This document shows positions 43,925-53,217 of a stretch of 64,000 nucleotides of DNA, piece after piece. The notes under the pieces were generated by a model. The model ran no database searches, was not told where the DNA came from, and worked only from the letters and a program-made list of their open reading frames with translations. Position 1 is the first letter of the stretch, and each line of letters begins with the position of its first letter. The translations under genes were made by a program, and so were the position numbers. Origin of the DNA: Rhodococcoides fascians A44A (GTDB lineage Bacteria; Actinomycetota; Actinomycetes; Mycobacteriales; Mycobacteriaceae); contig NZ_JMEX01000008.1 in the NCBI RefSeq assembly GCF_000760735.1, forward strand, positions 133,319 to 197,318, read 5' to 3'.

Positions 43925-45321
43925 CTGAGCTGCTTCTTCTGCACTTTCCCCATCGCATTCCGCGGTAGCGAATCCACGACACGAATTTCCCTGGGCCGCT
44001 TGTGGTTCGACAATTCGGACGCCACCAGGTCGATCAACACCGTCGGCTCCACACCCGTCCCGACGACGAATGCAACGATTCTCTGCCCCAGGTCTTCGTC
44101 CGGAAGCCCCACCACGGCCACCTCGTCGACCGTCGCGTGACCGAGCAGTACCGTCTCGATCTCCCCTGCCCCGACGCGATAACCGCCGGACTTGATCAGA
44201 TCCGTCGACGCGCGGCCGACGATTCGGTGGAAGCCGTCGGGCTCGATCACCGCGACATCCCCGGTGTCGAACCAGCCGTCGGCAGTGAAGGACTCGGCCG
44301 TTGCCTCGGGGTTGTTCAGGTAGCCGTCGAACACCATCGGTCCGCGGACCTGGAGCGCACCGATGGAGTCACCGTCGTGCGGCAGCACCGCACCGTCCTC
44401 GCCCACCAACCGGGTATCGACGCCGGCAACGGGAAGACCCACCGATCCCGGCCTGCGTTCTCCGTCGGCACGCGTCGACAGTGTGATCAGCGTTTCGCTC
44501 ATGCCGTACCGCTCGACCGGTGCCTGACCGGTCAACTCGCGCAGTTTCTCGAACACGGGTACCGGCAACGGCGCGCTCCCCGATACCAGCAGACGAGCAC
44601 CGGACAGTGCGCGAGCGGAGTCGGCGTCCGCGGCGACCCTCGACCAGACAGTCGGAACTCCGAAGTAGAGCGAGCCACCCGCGGCGGCGTACAGCTCCGG
44701 CGTCGGCTTGCCGGTGTGGATCACGGGGCTTCCCACCCGGAGCGGTCCCAGCAGACCGAGAATCAGTCCGTGTACGTGGAACAGCGGAAGACCGTGCACC
44801 AGTGTGTCTTTCCACGTCCATTGCCAGGCCTCGGCGAGGGCGTCGATTCCCGCCGCGATGGCCTCACGCGAGAGGAGCACGCCCTTCGGTGGGCCGGTGG
44901 TGCCCGAGGTGTAGAGAACGAACGCCGTCGACGACGGATGCGGGTCCGGGTAGCTGTGCCACGACCGAGCGTGTTGACGCACGGGCAGCACCTGTAACCC
45001 GGCGGTGTCGTCGGGAGCGGCTCCGAGCCACGCCTGGGCACCGGAGTCTCGAAGAATGTGAGCCCGTTCCGCCGGCCCCGCGTCCGGGGGCACGGGAACG
45101 ATCGTCACGCCTGCGATCAGACAACCGACCACTGCCAGCACCGTCTTCACCGACGGCGTCGCCAGCACGGCAAGCCGGTCCGCCTGGGCGACACGCTCCG
45201 CCACCGACGTCGCCGCCCCGAGAATGTCTCCTCGTGACAGCGAGACTCCGTCGATGGTGACGGCGTCGGGAATATCGTCTCCGCGCGCAACGGCGAGTGG
45301 GTTCAGTGAACGAAGCAGCAC
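43921..45321 (-). CDS. fadD36: Acyl-CoA synthetase FadD36
   Basis: A 466-residue adenylate-forming ligase. P-loop VLYTSGTTGPPKGVLLSREA, LPLFHVHGLIL, ERYGMSET, and C-terminal lysine region PRNAMGKVQKKQL. It is short for the family and resembles malonyl/medium-chain CoA ligases. GTG 45321 matches the M. tuberculosis start (LLRSLNP); ATG 45336 is 5 codons upstream. Converges on the CHAP gene by 4 nt. Confidence 0.88.
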   Translation of the reverse strand: MLLRSLNPLAVARGDDIPDAVTIDGVSLSRGDILGAATSVAERVAQADRLAVLATPSVKTVLAVVGCLIAGVTIVPVPPDAGPAERAHILRDSGAQAWLGAAPDDTAGLQVLPVRQHARSWHSYPDPHPSSTAFVLYTSGTTGPPKGVLLSREAIAAGIDALAEAWQWTWKDTLVHGLPLFHVHGLILGLLGPLRVGSPVIHTGKPTPELYAAAGGSLYFGVPTVWSRVAADADSARALSGARLLVSGSAPLPVPVFEKLRELTGQAPVERYGMSETLITLSTRADGERRPGSVGLPVAGVDTRLVGEDGAVLPHDGDSIGALQVRGPMVFDGYLNNPEATAESFTADGWFDTGDVAVIEPDGFHRIVGRASTDLIKSGGYRVGAGEIETVLLGHATVDEVAVVGLPDEDLGQRIVAFVVGTGVEPTVLIDLVASELSNHKRPREIRVVDSLPRNAMGKVQKKQLS

Positions 45322-45338
45322 ATGGTTACCGTACATAC

Positions 45339-45743
45339 ATGGACGCCGATGGAATCGACTCCGGCGACTACGCCGAGTATTTGACGGTCCCGGCCGGCAG
45401 CTTGCAACCCGGGGTGTACCTCATCGGCACCGACGCCGAACAGGACGTCGATACCGACGAGGAGTCGGACGAACTGGCGGACGACACCGCCGACGACGAC
45501 GATCTCGACTTCGACCATGTCACCGACAGTGCGCCGCGGCTTGTGTATTCGGTGCAGTCCGACGATTTCTGGACACGCGTCGAACTTGCCGACCTTCGGG
45601 CCGGGCAACTCTACGAGGAGCAGTTCGCCCGCAACCCGTCCACGAACACCGAACCGAAGAGGTTCACGACGGTCGAGGCGTTCGGCAGCACCGAGCTGGT
45701 GTACATCCTGCGTATCAGGCGCGGCGGCTGGGATGTCGGTTAG
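45339..45743 (+). CDS. Acidic conserved hypothetical protein
   Basis: A 134-residue soluble protein with no signal or membrane helix. A strongly acidic patch (TDEESDELADDTADDDDLDFD) splits it; the flanks read YAEYLTVPAGSLQPGVYLIG and PRLVYSVQSDDFWTRVELADL. ATG 45339 is chosen because the upstream frame overlaps fadD36. It ends 29 nt inside the convergent merR gene. No family was recognised. Confidence 0.62.
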   Translation: MDADGIDSGDYAEYLTVPAGSLQPGVYLIGTDAEQDVDTDEESDELADDTADDDDLDFDHVTDSAPRLVYSVQSDDFWTRVELADLRAGQLYEEQFARNPSTNTEPKRFTTVEAFGSTELVYILRIRRGGWDVG

Positions 45744-46104
45744 CGGCCAGAACCGCGGTCAACTCCTCGGCGTACGCCAGCTTCTTCCGCAGGTTCGCGC
45801 ACGCTGCCTCGGCCCTGGCATGGCATTCGTCGACGAAAGCGCCTGCCTCCTGGGCGTCGTCGCCGCCCGACTCGATGGTGTCCAGCGAGGCCAGTAGTCT
45901 GCTCATCTCGTCGAGCGTGAATTCGAGTGGTTTCATGCGCCGAATCACCAGCAGTCGCTCGACGTCAGTGTCGGTGTACAACCTGAACCCGCCGGCGCTG
46001 CGCTCCGACGGCGGCACCAAGCCCACCTCGTCGTAGTGGCGGAGCGTTCTGATGGACAAGCCGGTACGTTCGGCGACTTCACCGATCTGCATGTGCGCAG
46101 CCAT
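45715..46104 (-). CDS. MerR-family regulator of the sulP operon
   Basis: A 129-residue MerR protein. HTH and wing: MQIGEVAERTGLSIRTLRHYDEVGL, SAGGFRLYTDTDVERL; a dimer helix follows, and the short C-terminus (EAACANLRKKLAYAEEL) has no Cys-metal pair typical of CueR/MerR. ATG 46104 is supported by GGAGAAGG. It is 3 nt after sulP, and the dyad at 47590 is the likely operator, so autoregulation is expected. Confidence 0.87.
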   Translation of the reverse strand: MAAHMQIGEVAERTGLSIRTLRHYDEVGLVPPSERSAGGFRLYTDTDVERLLVIRRMKPLEFTLDEMSRLLASLDTIESGGDDAQEAGAFVDECHARAEAACANLRKKLAYAEELTAVLAANRHPSRRA

Positions 46105-46107
46105 GAT

Positions 46108-47580
46108 TCAGCCTTCTCCGCCGAGGCGTCCGGTCAGTCGATCATGCCTTTCCTTGCTTGCCCCGGCCAGTCCGACGATGGAGACGTGCGTGCCGTACTT
46201 GGCGTATTTCGTCGTCACGGCATCGAGGGTAGCAACGGTCGACGCATCCCAGATGTGCGCGTCGGACAGGTCGATGACGACGTTGGCCGGGTCTGTCGCG
46301 TAGTCGAACTGGTGGATCAGGTCGTTGCTCGACGCGAAGAACAGTTCGCCGCGTACGCCGTAGACCCGAGTGTCGTCGTCGGGATGCGCGATCTCGACGA
46401 CCTCCGTGACGTGCGCGACGCGACGTGCGAACAGGATCATCGCGACGACGACACCGACGATGACGCCGTAGGCCAGATTGTCGGTGGCGACCGTGACCGC
46501 CACCGTCGCCACCATCACGGCGGTTTCGCTGAGCGGCATGCGGCGCAGGGTTTTCGGCGCGATCGAGTGCCAGTCGAACGTCGCGAAGCAGACCATGATC
46601 ATGACGGCTCCGAGAACGGCCATCGGTATGCGCGCGACGACGTCGCCGAAGACCACCACGAGGACGAGCAGGAACGCTCCCGCGAGGAACGTCGAAATCC
46701 TCGTCCGGGCTCCGGAGATCTTCACGTTGATCATCGTCTGGCCGATCAATGCGCACCCGCCCATGCCTCCGAACGCGCCGGTCACGATGTTAGCGACACC
46801 GAGCCCGGCGCCTTCCCTCGTCTTGTTCGACGGTGTGTCGGTCACGTCGTCGACGAGTTTCGCGGTCAACAGGGATTCGAGCAGTCCCACGAGCGCCATG
46901 GCGAAAGCGAAGGGCGCGATGATCTTCAGCGTCTCGAGGTTCATCGGAAGGTCCGGGAAGAACAGCGACGGCAGCGACGACGGCAACTCCCCTTCGTCGC
47001 CGACGTTCGGGACCTGAACTCCGAACACGATGGTGACGACGGTCAGAGCCGCGACGGCAACCAGCGGCGCCGGAATCGCGGTGGTGAGTCGGGGCAGAAC
47101 CACCATGATGACGATCGCGGCCGCGGCGATCGGAAACACCAGCCACGACACGTCGACGAAGTATCGGATCTGGGCGATGAAGATCAGGATCGCCAGCGCG
47201 TTGACGAATCCGACCATGACGCTGCGGGGAATGAACCTCATCAGCTTCACTGCCCCGAACGCGGTGAGGACGATCTGCATCAGTCCACCGAGCAAGACCG
47301 TCGCGACCAGATAGTCGAGACCGTACTTCGGGACGATCGGGGCGATGACCAGTGCGACGGAACCCGTCGCGGCGGAGATCATTGCGGTTCTGCCGCCGAC
47401 GATCGCGATGGTGACGGCCATCGTGAAGGCGGAGAACAGACCGACTCGCGGATCGACACCGGCGATGATCGAGAACGAAATCGCCTCGGGAATCAACGCC
47501 AAGGCAACGACGAGTCCGGCGAGGATCTCGGTTTTGAGGATCTTGGGTGAACGCAGAGCGCTCAGTACGTCGGTCGGCAC
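46108..47580 (-). CDS. SulP-family anion transporter with STAS domain
   Basis: A 490-residue inner-membrane transporter of the SLC26/SulP family. About 12-14 hydrophobic segments; LAGLVVALALIPEAISFSIIAGV is the N-terminal signature, GGMGGCALIGQTMINVKISGARTRISTF the central motif. A C-terminal STAS domain covers about 395-480. It moves sulfate, bicarbonate or another anion; the substrate is not fixed by sequence. GTG 47580, probably leaderless from the dyad promoter. Confidence 0.9.
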   Translation of the reverse strand: MPTDVLSALRSPKILKTEILAGLVVALALIPEAISFSIIAGVDPRVGLFSAFTMAVTIAIVGGRTAMISAATGSVALVIAPIVPKYGLDYLVATVLLGGLMQIVLTAFGAVKLMRFIPRSVMVGFVNALAILIFIAQIRYFVDVSWLVFPIAAAAIVIMVVLPRLTTAIPAPLVAVAALTVVTIVFGVQVPNVGDEGELPSSLPSLFFPDLPMNLETLKIIAPFAFAMALVGLLESLLTAKLVDDVTDTPSNKTREGAGLGVANIVTGAFGGMGGCALIGQTMINVKISGARTRISTFLAGAFLLVLVVVFGDVVARIPMAVLGAVMIMVCFATFDWHSIAPKTLRRMPLSETAVMVATVAVTVATDNLAYGVIVGVVVAMILFARRVAHVTEVVEIAHPDDDTRVYGVRGELFFASSNDLIHQFDYATDPANVVIDLSDAHIWDASTVATLDAVTTKYAKYGTHVSIVGLAGASKERHDRLTGRLGGEG

Positions 47581-47588
47581 GTAGCGCT

Positions 47589-47619
47589 ACTCTACCCTCA
47601 CGTGAGGGTAGAGTTCGAC
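47589..47619 (-). promoter_or_regulatory. MerR operator/promoter of sulP-merR with 24-bp perfect dyad
   Basis: 47590-47613 is a perfect palindrome (half-site CTCTACCCTCAC). A -10, TAGAGT (47589-47594), and a weak -35, GTCGAA (47614-47619), are 19 bp apart, the MerR spacing. GTG 47580 lies 8 nt downstream, so a leaderless mRNA. Confidence 0.7.
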
Positions 47620-47620
47620 G

Positions 47621-48724
47621 TCAGGAGAGCAACCGCTCCGCTGCCGCGTGGATTCTCTCGTCGGTGGCCGTCAGCGCAATGCGCACATGCCGGGTCCCGC
47701 CCGGGCCGTAGAACTCCCCCGGCGCAGCAAGGATGCCCCGTTCGGCGAGCCAGTCGACCGTGTCACGGCAGTACTCGCCACGCGTCGCCCACAGGTACAG
47801 ACCGGCCTCGGAGTGGTCGACGGTGAATCCGGCCTTCTCGACGGCAGACTTCAGTTCGGTGCGGCGTGCACGGTATCGCTCACGCTGCTCGTTCTCGTGC
47901 GCGTCGTCGTCCAAGGCCGCGGTCATGGCCGCCTGCACCGGAAGAGGCACCATCATGCCTGCGTGCTTACGCACTTCGAGCAGATCCTTCACCAGCACCG
48001 GGTCACCGGTCACGAACCCGGCACGGTAGCTGGCCAGGTTCGACGTCTTGGACAGCGAATGCACGGCCAGAAGGTTGGTGTGGTCTCCGTCGGACACACG
48101 CGGGTCGAGGACGGACACAGCCTCCGCCTCCCACGTCAGACCGAGGTAGCACTCGTCGGACACGACGACGGCACCCCGCTCCCGCGCCCACGCGACCACC
48201 TTCCGCAGGTGATCGACCGGCAGCACTTTGCCGGTGGGGTTGGACGGCGAGTTCACGAAGACCAGGGACGCGTTCTCGGGCCCGAGACGGTTGAGCCCGT
48301 CGGCCCGGGTGACGCGCGCGCCGGCGAGCAGAGCGCCGACCTCGTACGTCGGGTAGGCGAGTTCCGGGATCACCACGAGATCGTCGGCGCCGAGGCCGAG
48401 CAGCTTCGGCAACCAGGCGATCATTTCCTTGGTACCGATGGCCGGGAGCACCGCGGACGGGTCGATACCGGTGACTCCGTAGCGGCGAGCCAACGACTCG
48501 GCTGCTGCGCTCCGCAGCGCATCCGTTCCCAGGGTCGTCGGGTAGCCGGGCTGGTCCGAGACCGAGTTCAGAGCGTCACGGATGATCGGAGCGACGGGGT
48601 CGACCGGAGTGCCCACCGACAGATTGACGATGCCGTCCGGGTGCGCCGACGCCTTGTCCTTGGCCGCGGTCAGCGAATCCCACGGAAAATCCGGGAGTCC
48701 AGCGGCAACGGAGATGCGCGCCAA
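47621..48724 (-). CDS. dapC: N-succinyldiaminopimelate aminotransferase (DapC type)
   Basis: A 367-residue fold-type I aminotransferase. PLP-binding features: SPSNPTGKVLP, VVSDECYLGLTWE, and the Schiff-base lysine HSLSKTSNLASYRAG. Converts N-succinyl-2-amino-6-ketopimelate to N-succinyl-LL-diaminopimelate, completing dapD/dapE. TTG 48724 is 2 nt after fdxC and gives ARISVAAGLPDFPWD as in mycobacterial Rv1178. The frame to 48859 is spurious. Confidence 0.85.
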   Translation of the reverse strand: MARISVAAGLPDFPWDSLTAAKDKASAHPDGIVNLSVGTPVDPVAPIIRDALNSVSDQPGYPTTLGTDALRSAAAESLARRYGVTGIDPSAVLPAIGTKEMIAWLPKLLGLGADDLVVIPELAYPTYEVGALLAGARVTRADGLNRLGPENASLVFVNSPSNPTGKVLPVDHLRKVVAWARERGAVVVSDECYLGLTWEAEAVSVLDPRVSDGDHTNLLAVHSLSKTSNLASYRAGFVTGDPVLVKDLLEVRKHAGMMVPLPVQAAMTAALDDDAHENEQRERYRARRTELKSAVEKAGFTVDHSEAGLYLWATRGEYCRDTVDWLAERGILAAPGEFYGPGGTRHVRIALTATDERIHAAAERLLS

Positions 48725-48726
48725 CG

Positions 48727-49050
48727 TCAGTTCTCGGCCATGGGGGGAAGTGCCTTGACGAACGGCGAGTCGTGGTCGACTCGGCCGAGCTTGGCCGCGC
48801 CGCCGGGCGAACCGAGTTCGTCGAAGAAGTCGACGTTGGCGCTGATGTAGCCGTTCCACTGATCCGGAACGTCGTCCTCGTAGAAGATGGCTTCGACCGG
48901 GCAGACCGGCTCACAGGCACCGCAGTCGACGCACTCGTCGGGGTGGATGTACAGCATTCGGTTGCCCTCGTAGATGCAGTCCACCGGGCATTCTTCGATG
49001 CATGCCTTGTCCATCACATCCACGCACGGTTCCGCAATCGTGTAGGGCAC
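48727..49050 (-). CDS. fdxC: 7Fe-type ferredoxin
   Basis: A 107-residue ferredoxin. First cluster motif [21 protein letters not shown] and second [19 protein letters not shown] are in the 7Fe/8Fe pattern; a C-terminal extension ([15 protein letters not shown]) fits the actinobacterial 3Fe-4S/4Fe-4S type. GTG 49050 with GGGAGG upstream. Paired with dapC as in M. tuberculosis Rv1177/Rv1178; likely electron donor for P450s or other redox enzymes. Confidence 0.92.
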   Translation of the reverse strand: MPYTIAEPCVDVMDKACIEECPVDCIYEGNRMLYIHPDECVDCGACEPVCPVEAIFYEDDVPDQWNGYISANVDFFDELGSPGGAAKLGRVDHDSPFVKALPPMAEN

Positions 49051-49079
49051 TGCTGCTCTCCCTCCCTTTCCGCAAAGTC

Positions 49080-49108
49080 GGCGCCACGATCCGATCGAAC
49101 CTGGCGCC
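49080..49108. promoter_or_regulatory. Inverted repeat GGCGCCA-N15-TGGCGCC in fdxC upstream region
   Basis: 7-bp arms at 49080-49086 and 49102-49108, about 30 nt before the fdxC start. A TACTAG -10-like element lies farther upstream. Possibly a regulator site or mRNA stem. Confidence 0.35.
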
Positions 49109-49161
49109 CTGAAGATCCTAGTATCGCGCCGGAGAATTCCGACAACCAGCGCAGGGTGTCC

Positions 49162-49911
49162 TCACTTACGCACAGTCGCTTTCGAGCCTACGTGGCTTGC
49201 GTCGTTCCGGTGCGCACGGATCCACTGCCTCCCCTGTTCCGCAGCCCGGGACAGAGCACCACGTTCTCCCAGGTATCCGGCGACGCCCCCGACGACCGGG
49301 ATGGCGGAGAGCACCCGGAGCACACCCCGGCTACGTGGGCGTTTCGCCAGCTCGCCGGACACATCGCGGAGCACGTTCGCCACCTCCCACATTCCGCGCA
49401 ACAACGCGAAAGGACCGCGACCTCTCGGTGTGGCAGGACGCTCGGGTTCGGGGGCGGAGAGATCGATCTCACGTTCGCACAGCACCGACGCGAGCATCCG
49501 GACGTGATCCGCTCGGTCGGTGACGCCGCTCTCGCGCGCCACCGCGACCAGGACCATCGCCTGGTTGGCGAAACCGAGCAGGTCCTGCAGCGGAAGCCGG
49601 TTGACGAGAACGCCGAACACACCGGGGAACGCGACCGCGACGGTGTTCAACGCGCCGATGCGCGCCACCCACCACTGCGATCGCGCGTCCTCGTCGAGAG
49701 CCTGCCACCCCTTGGTCCCCGGAAAGTCGGTCGCATCGAGCGCCGACGCCAGTGTGTCCAGAACCTTGTCGAGCGCCGTGTCGGTGTCCGTCGATGTCCT
49801 GAACGTTCTGCCTTTGAGTCCCACCGGGTCCCGTTGGGCCAGCAGGTCGAGTACGGGGTCGATGATGGCGACGGCGCGCCCCAGAGCCGCCGCTACGGTG
49901 CGATCCTCCAT
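49162..49911 (-). CDS. Conserved hypothetical protein adjacent to fbiC
   Basis: A 249-residue mostly helical protein. No signal peptide; a C-terminal hydrophobic patch (AIPVVGGVAGYLGERGAL) is amphipathic or membrane-dipping and loosely recalls EcsC-type ends. Middle: GALNTVAVAFPGVFGVLVNRLPLQDLLGFANQAMV. ATG 49911 is set by the fbiC stop, which ends 1 nt upstream, so it is translated after fbiC. No family recognised with confidence. Confidence 0.6.
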   Translation of the reverse strand: MEDRTVAAALGRAVAIIDPVLDLLAQRDPVGLKGRTFRTSTDTDTALDKVLDTLASALDATDFPGTKGWQALDEDARSQWWVARIGALNTVAVAFPGVFGVLVNRLPLQDLLGFANQAMVLVAVARESGVTDRADHVRMLASVLCEREIDLSAPEPERPATPRGRGPFALLRGMWEVANVLRDVSGELAKRPRSRGVLRVLSAIPVVGGVAGYLGERGALSRAAEQGRQWIRAHRNDASHVGSKATVRK

Positions 49912-49912
49912 G

Positions 49913-52522
49913 TCAGACCAGCTCCACGGCAGGGACACGGTCGACGAGTTCGTAGGTCGTCGTGCGCTCGCGTGCCTGGCGCCCGATGCCGTTAGCGATC
50001 TCGTGCAACTCGGCGACGGTCTTCTCCGACCCGTTCTGGCTGCCCGCCATCCGCGAGATGGTCTCCTCCATCAGCGTTCCGCCGAGGTCGTTGGCTCCGC
50101 CGTTCAGCATCACCTGAGTTCCCGTGATCCCGAGCTTGACCCAGGACGTCTGGATGGAGTCGATCCGTCCGTGCAGCATGATGCGCGCCAACGCATGAAC
50201 AGCGCGGTTGTCCCGATTTGTCGGGCCGGGACGCGACGCACCCGCCAAGTACAACGGCGAGGACTGGTGCACGAACGGCAGCGGCACGAATTCCGTGAAT
50301 CCCCCGGTCTTGTCTTGAATCTTCTTGAGCACGTTCATGTGTCCGACCCAGTGCGACGGGTTGTCCACGTGCCCGTACATCATCGTCGAGCTCGAGCGCA
50401 GTCCCACTTCGTGGGCGGTGGTGACGACCTCGATCCACTCGGCTGCAGGCAACTTGCCCTTGGTCAACACCCAGCGGACCTCGTCGTCGAGAATCTCGGC
50501 GGCGGTGCCGGGGATGGTGTCCAGGCCTGCCGCCCGGAGTTCCGTCAGCCACTCACGGATCGATTGACCGCCGCGCGAGGCCCCGTTGACGATTTCCATC
50601 GGAGAGAACGCGTGCACATGCATCGACGGCACCCGCTCCTTCACCGCACGCACCAGATCCGCGTAGCCGGTGACCGGCAACTCCGGATCGATGCCGCCCT
50701 GCATGCACACCTCGCTCGCCCCCGCGACGTGTGCCTCCCATGCACGATCGGCTACTTCGGACGTCGACAGCGTGAAGGCGTCGGCGTCGCCCTTACGTTG
50801 CGCGAACGCGCAGAATCGGCAACCGGTGTAGCAGATGTTGGTGAAGTTGATGTTCCGGTTGACGACGTAGGTGACGGTGTCTCCGTTGACCTGCTTGCGT
50901 AGATCGTCGGCCAACGCCGCAACGGCATCCATGCCAGGGCCCTCGGCCGTCGCCAACGCGAGATACTGCTCGTCCGACAGCCCTGCCGGGTCTTTCTCCG
51001 CCGCATTCAACGCCGACACCAGGTCTCGGTCGACCCGCTCGAGGCCCGCCAGGTCACGAACCTGCTCACGGATCGACTCCCAGTCACCGAACGCGTTCGC
51101 GAGATCGCTTCGAGTGTCGGTGTTTCGGCCTTCGGTGTCGATCTCGGTGTTCAGGTCGACACGTCCCGACGATTCCCACTCCTCGTCCGGCTCCTGCCAC
51201 GGCTGCCCTTCCGGGATGACGCCTTCGCGCGCCATCCCGGTCTCGGGGTCGGCCAGCGCCTTGACGTGCGCGGAGATCCTCGGATCGATCCAGGGCGCGC
51301 CGGCGAGGATGTACTGCGGCTGCGCCGCGGTCCGCTCGACGAGGGTGTATCCCGCGGCCTGGCTCAGCTCGGCGAGGGTGTCCAGATTCGGCCACGGCCG
51401 CTCAGGATTGACGTGGTCCGGCGTCAACGGTGACACACCGCCCCAGTCGTCGACGCCCGCGCCCAGCAACGCAGCCGTCTCTGCTGCCTCGACGAGGTTG
51501 GGCGGAGCCTGAATTCGCATGGCCGGCCCCAGCAGGATCCGGGTCACCGCGATGGTCGCGAGGAACTCTTCCATGCCGGCATTCGGCGCCTGGCGCATCG
51601 CGGTGTCCGGCTTGGCGAGGAAGTTCTGCACGATGATTTCCTGCACATGCCCGAACGCCTTGTGCACCTTGCGGATTGCCATGATCGACTCCGCGCGGTC
51701 ACGGATGGTCTCGCCGATTCCCACGAGGATTCCCGTGGTGAACGGAATGTTCAACCGGCCCGCGTCGGTCAGCGTGCGCAAGCGCACCTCGGGATCCTTG
51801 TCGGGGCTGCCGTAATGCGCCTGCCCCTTCTCCTCGAACAACCGACGGGACGTGGTCTCGAGCATCATGCCCATCGACGGCGCGACAGGCTTGAGACGCG
51901 AGAGTTCCTGCCACGACATCACACCCGGATTCAGGTGCGGCAGAAGACCGGTCTCCTCGAGCACCTTGATCGCCATGGCACGCACGTAATCCAACGTCGA
52001 GTCGTAGCCACGCGAATCGAGCCATTCCTTCGCCTCCGGCCACCGCTCCTCGGGACGATCACCGAGCGTGAACAACGCCTCCTTGCAGCCCAATGCCGCA
52101 CCCTGCCGAGCGACCTCGACGATCTCGTCGGGATCCATGAACAGCCCGTGGCCTTCTGCCTTCAGCTTTCCCGGGACCGTCACGAACGTGCAGTAATGGC
52201 ACTTGTCCCGGCACAACCGCGTGATCGGCACGAACACCTTGCGCGAATAACTGACGGTGGCTTCCCGCCGGGCCGCAAGAAGACCGGCGTCGCGAACCCG
52301 AGACGCCGACGCCATCAGGTCCACCAAGTCGTCACCGCGAGCATGCAGCAGCACAGTGGCTTCGTCGACGTTCAGGCTGACACCGTCACGCGCGCGCCGG
52401 AGCACCCGACGCATAGCGGACGGTGCAGGAGCTTTCTCGGCTGCGGAAGCTTTCTCTGTTGCGGACGGCACGGAAACGGGATCGGGCAACATAGTCACCA
52501 GTCGATCATGCTCCTCCGACAC
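49913..52522 (-). CDS. fbiC: F420 synthesis protein FbiC (CofG-CofH fusion)
   Basis: An 869-residue bifunctional radical-SAM enzyme making the F420 precursor 7,8-didemethyl-8-hydroxy-5-deazariboflavin. The N-terminal half (CofG) has [10 protein letters not shown]; the C-terminal half (CofH) has [10 protein letters not shown], both CxxxCxxC sites intact. Length agrees with mycobacterial FbiC. The start is uncertain: GTG 52522, or GTG 52498 / ATG 52492 after a GGAGGAG. No other fbi genes are nearby. Confidence 0.95.
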   Translation of the reverse strand: MSEEHDRLVTMLPDPVSVPSATEKASAAEKAPAPSAMRRVLRRARDGVSLNVDEATVLLHARGDDLVDLMASASRVRDAGLLAARREATVSYSRKVFVPITRLCRDKCHYCTFVTVPGKLKAEGHGLFMDPDEIVEVARQGAALGCKEALFTLGDRPEERWPEAKEWLDSRGYDSTLDYVRAMAIKVLEETGLLPHLNPGVMSWQELSRLKPVAPSMGMMLETTSRRLFEEKGQAHYGSPDKDPEVRLRTLTDAGRLNIPFTTGILVGIGETIRDRAESIMAIRKVHKAFGHVQEIIVQNFLAKPDTAMRQAPNAGMEEFLATIAVTRILLGPAMRIQAPPNLVEAAETAALLGAGVDDWGGVSPLTPDHVNPERPWPNLDTLAELSQAAGYTLVERTAAQPQYILAGAPWIDPRISAHVKALADPETGMAREGVIPEGQPWQEPDEEWESSGRVDLNTEIDTEGRNTDTRSDLANAFGDWESIREQVRDLAGLERVDRDLVSALNAAEKDPAGLSDEQYLALATAEGPGMDAVAALADDLRKQVNGDTVTYVVNRNINFTNICYTGCRFCAFAQRKGDADAFTLSTSEVADRAWEAHVAGASEVCMQGGIDPELPVTGYADLVRAVKERVPSMHVHAFSPMEIVNGASRGGQSIREWLTELRAAGLDTIPGTAAEILDDEVRWVLTKGKLPAAEWIEVVTTAHEVGLRSSSTMMYGHVDNPSHWVGHMNVLKKIQDKTGGFTEFVPLPFVHQSSPLYLAGASRPGPTNRDNRAVHALARIMLHGRIDSIQTSWVKLGITGTQVMLNGGANDLGGTLMEETISRMAGSQNGSEKTVAELHEIANGIGRQARERTTTYELVDRVPAVELV

Positions 52523-52728
52523 ACGGACGTGCCACCGGGACCGCTTCGCGGGTGAATCGTCACGACAACGACCGGATCACCCTGCAGGGGTTTCCCGCTG
52601 CAAACGTGCTCGGCGCAACATCCCTCGTCACCACGCTCCCCGCGCACGTTCTGTTCCACCGCGCAGGTTGCAACCCGCGCTCCCGCTACAACCCGCGCGG
52701 CCAGGGTGTGCGGATAGGGTCTGTAGGC
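52523..52728. other. Intergenic region between fbiC and PH-domain gene
   Basis: A 206-nt divergent gap. Plus strand: TAGGGT at 52715-52720 is a -10 candidate 8 nt before ATG 52729. No other feature stands out. Confidence 0.35.
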
Positions 52729-53217
52729 ATGATCACGATGACCGACCCGGCGTGGCGTCCGAGTCCCCGTGCCAAGCAGTTGTGGGCGATCAATGCGACG
52801 TTGATCTGGATTCCGGTGTTCGTTGCACAGGTCGTGTGGGCGGTGGTCGTTGATACGTGGACGACGTGGCCGCACGTCACGGTGTTCGGGGTGTCGGTTG
52901 TGCTCGCGGTACTGGACATCGTGGTGACGCCGATCTGGCGGTATCGAGTGCACCGCTGGGAGATCAGCGACACCGCGGTCTACACCCGCACGGGGTGGTT
53001 CAACCAGGAGCGACGTGTCGCCCCGATCAGCCGGGTGCAGACAGTGGACACCGAGCGTGGTCCGATCGATCGCCTGCTCGGGTTGTCGACGGTGACGGTG
53101 ACGACGGCGTCCTCCGCGGGTGCTGTCAAGATCACGGCCCTCGACAAGGAGGTTGCAGACAAGACCGTCGCACAGCTGACCGACATCGCGGGACGGACGT
53201 TGGGCGACGCCACATGA
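52729..53217 (+). CDS. PH-domain (bPH2) membrane protein
   Basis: A 162-residue protein with two membrane helices (about 25-45 and 50-70) followed by a bacterial PH-like domain: YRVHRWEISDTAVYTRTGWFNQERRVAPISRVQTVD. The R-V-P-I/L-x-R-V-Q motif is that of YdbS-like proteins. ATG 52729 may be leaderless; ATG 52738 is alternative. 4-nt overlap couples it to the longer PH protein. Function unknown; membrane or envelope role inferred. Confidence 0.8.
   Translation: MITMTDPAWRPSPRAKQLWAINATLIWIPVFVAQVVWAVVVDTWTTWPHVTVFGVSVVLAVLDIVVTPIWRYRVHRWEISDTAVYTRTGWFNQERRVAPISRVQTVDTERGPIDRLLGLSTVTVTTASSAGAVKITALDKEVADKTVAQLTDIAGRTLGDAT

Noticed and set aside
46036-47550. 504-codon plus-strand ORF opposite sulP
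   Set aside because: Asp/Arg/His-rich shadow of transmembrane codons.
52523-52728. Riboswitch upstream of fbiC or the PH gene
   Set aside because: No recognisable conserved riboswitch core; only GC-rich unpaired sequence.
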